From NCBI GenBank assembly GCA_000499405.2, contig HG738137.1, positions 13,137,661 through 13,201,660 of the forward strand: a stretch of 64,000 bases of DNA, given 5' to 3'. Shown piece by piece: positions 63,432 through 64,000 of this stretch. The notes beneath the pieces were generated by a model, which searched no databases, had not been told where the DNA came from, and was given only the letters and a program-made list of their open reading frames with translations. The stretch is from Onchocerca volvulus (Eukaryota; Nematoda; Chromadorea; Rhabditida; Onchocercidae). A program made the translations under genes and the position numbers. Every line of letters begins with the position of its first letter. Positions within the stretch are counted from its first letter, which is position 1.

Positions 63432-63865
63432 ATGCCTCGTAGAAAATCAAAGTTAGATCGTCGTATTCGCGTAGCGCAAGTAATGTGACGATTAATTGCA
63501 AATCAAACTGAGGAAGAATGGGCATCAACGGAAAACCAAAGACGACAGTGAATGGTTCAAATGCAAGTAGAACGACATGCAGTCAGACTTAAAAATGGAC
63601 GGTTGAGAGTATGGCTAAGAGTGAATCGATTTGCTGCTGCTTCGCTGGATGTAGAATTTCGTCGTGAACAAAGTTGGATGATCTTTTATTGTATGTGTAA
63701 TCAAATATTCCTAAGCTAACGCTTGAGCAAAAAGGCATTTACGATCAAGTAATGCAAATTGTCAATAACGGGGTTGGAGAAACCTTCCTTTTAAATGTGT
63801 CAGGAGGAACTGATAAAACGTTCCTAATTAGAACTGATAAAACGTTCCTAATTAGCTCAAAATGA
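63432..63865 (+). pseudogene. Decayed, internally deleted Helitron Rep/helicase
   Basis: The frame from 63432 opens with MPRRKSKLDRRIRVAQ and runs through RLIANQTEEEWASTENQRRQ-like sequence, typical of the N-terminus of Helitron replication proteins. It is broken by TGA at 63486-63488 and 63549-63551, both of which could come from CGA by C-to-T change. From 63710, in another frame, PKLTLEQKGIYDQVMQIVN and TFLLNVSGGTDKTFLI match the start of the Pif1-type helicase domain; the Walker A glycine is replaced by Asp (GGTDKT for GGTGKT). The whole HUH replication domain between is missing, so this is an internally deleted relic. Helitrons move by rolling-circle replication; this copy cannot supply the enzyme. 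Confidence 0.75.
63807..63854 (+). repeat. Exact 24-bp tandem duplication across Walker A
   Basis: GAACTGATAAAACGTTCCTA plus ATTA occurs twice in a row without differences, duplicating eight codons (TDKTFLIR) of the dead helicase in frame. Identity between copies suggests the duplication came after the element died. Confidence 0.85.
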
Positions 63866-64000
63866 CAGAATAGTACCAACAATCCGACAATTCAATTGAA
63901 TAGTATTCTTCTCTACCAACGACAAAGGAAAAAATAACCCAATGATCAATTTGCACGGATATTCTTCAATAATTACTTGTTATGAAGAATCATTTTTTTA

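Noticed and set aside
1..64000. CRISPR array, bacterial operons or endosymbiont insert
   Set aside because: No regular repeat-spacer array, ribosome-binding-site-led ORF string or long intron-free bacterial-type gene was found; all good genes are intron-rich and animal-like.

Overview
This window looks like nuclear DNA of a nematode, most likely a spirurid or filarial (clade III) worm. The DNA is very AT-rich, full of A/T homopolymers, and its genes are broken into many small exons with compact GT..AG introns. A nematode-specific Warthog (hedgehog-related) domain is present, together with a divergent SLC6 transporter. The species is an inference; the nematode assignment rests mainly on the Warthog domain. 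None of the genes below has one long ORF. I rebuilt each by reading six frames, finding splice sites and requiring that exon phases join, so the exon lists are models.

Layout. 1-5046 holds no gene I can support, only hairpins. 5167-5959 (+) is a two-exon gene for a small secreted Gly/Pro/Phe-rich protein. 7386-15982 (-) is a 16-exon SLC6-type transporter; one of its introns carries a decayed fragment of nuclear 28S rRNA (13985-14255). 16766-18514 (-) encodes a small multi-pass membrane protein. 20338-25156 (-) is the Warthog gene: signal peptide, Wart domain, a 15-residue Gln-rich repeat array and a Pro-rich tail, with no autoprocessing Hog/Hint domain visible. 25.2-30.4 kb is non-coding, with a (TG)n microsatellite. 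30457-41169 (-) encodes a type II membrane protein with a von Willebrand A-like ectodomain and a very long Ser/Thr/Asp/Asn-rich tail.

41.2-53.9 kb is mostly low-complexity DNA with decayed tandem repeats. It contains a possible two-exon gene (47715-51966, +) for a small protein with a signal peptide and a GPI-like C-terminus. 53899-56708 (-) and 57123-62727 (-) are two Ser/Lys-rich genes in tandem, the upstream one ending in a hydrophobic C-terminal anchor. 63432-63865 (+) is a wrecked Helitron relic, in DNA visibly less AT-rich than its surroundings.

The genes do not form one obvious pathway. Four of the better-supported ones (the Gly-rich protein, the transporter, Warthog and the vWA-like protein) are secreted or membrane proteins. 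The items I think most deserve follow-up are the Hog-less Warthog gene with its homogenising Gln-rich array and in-frame intron, the unusual SLC6 transporter lacking canonical ion-site residues, the intronic 28S fossil, and two compact hairpins of precursor-miRNA size.
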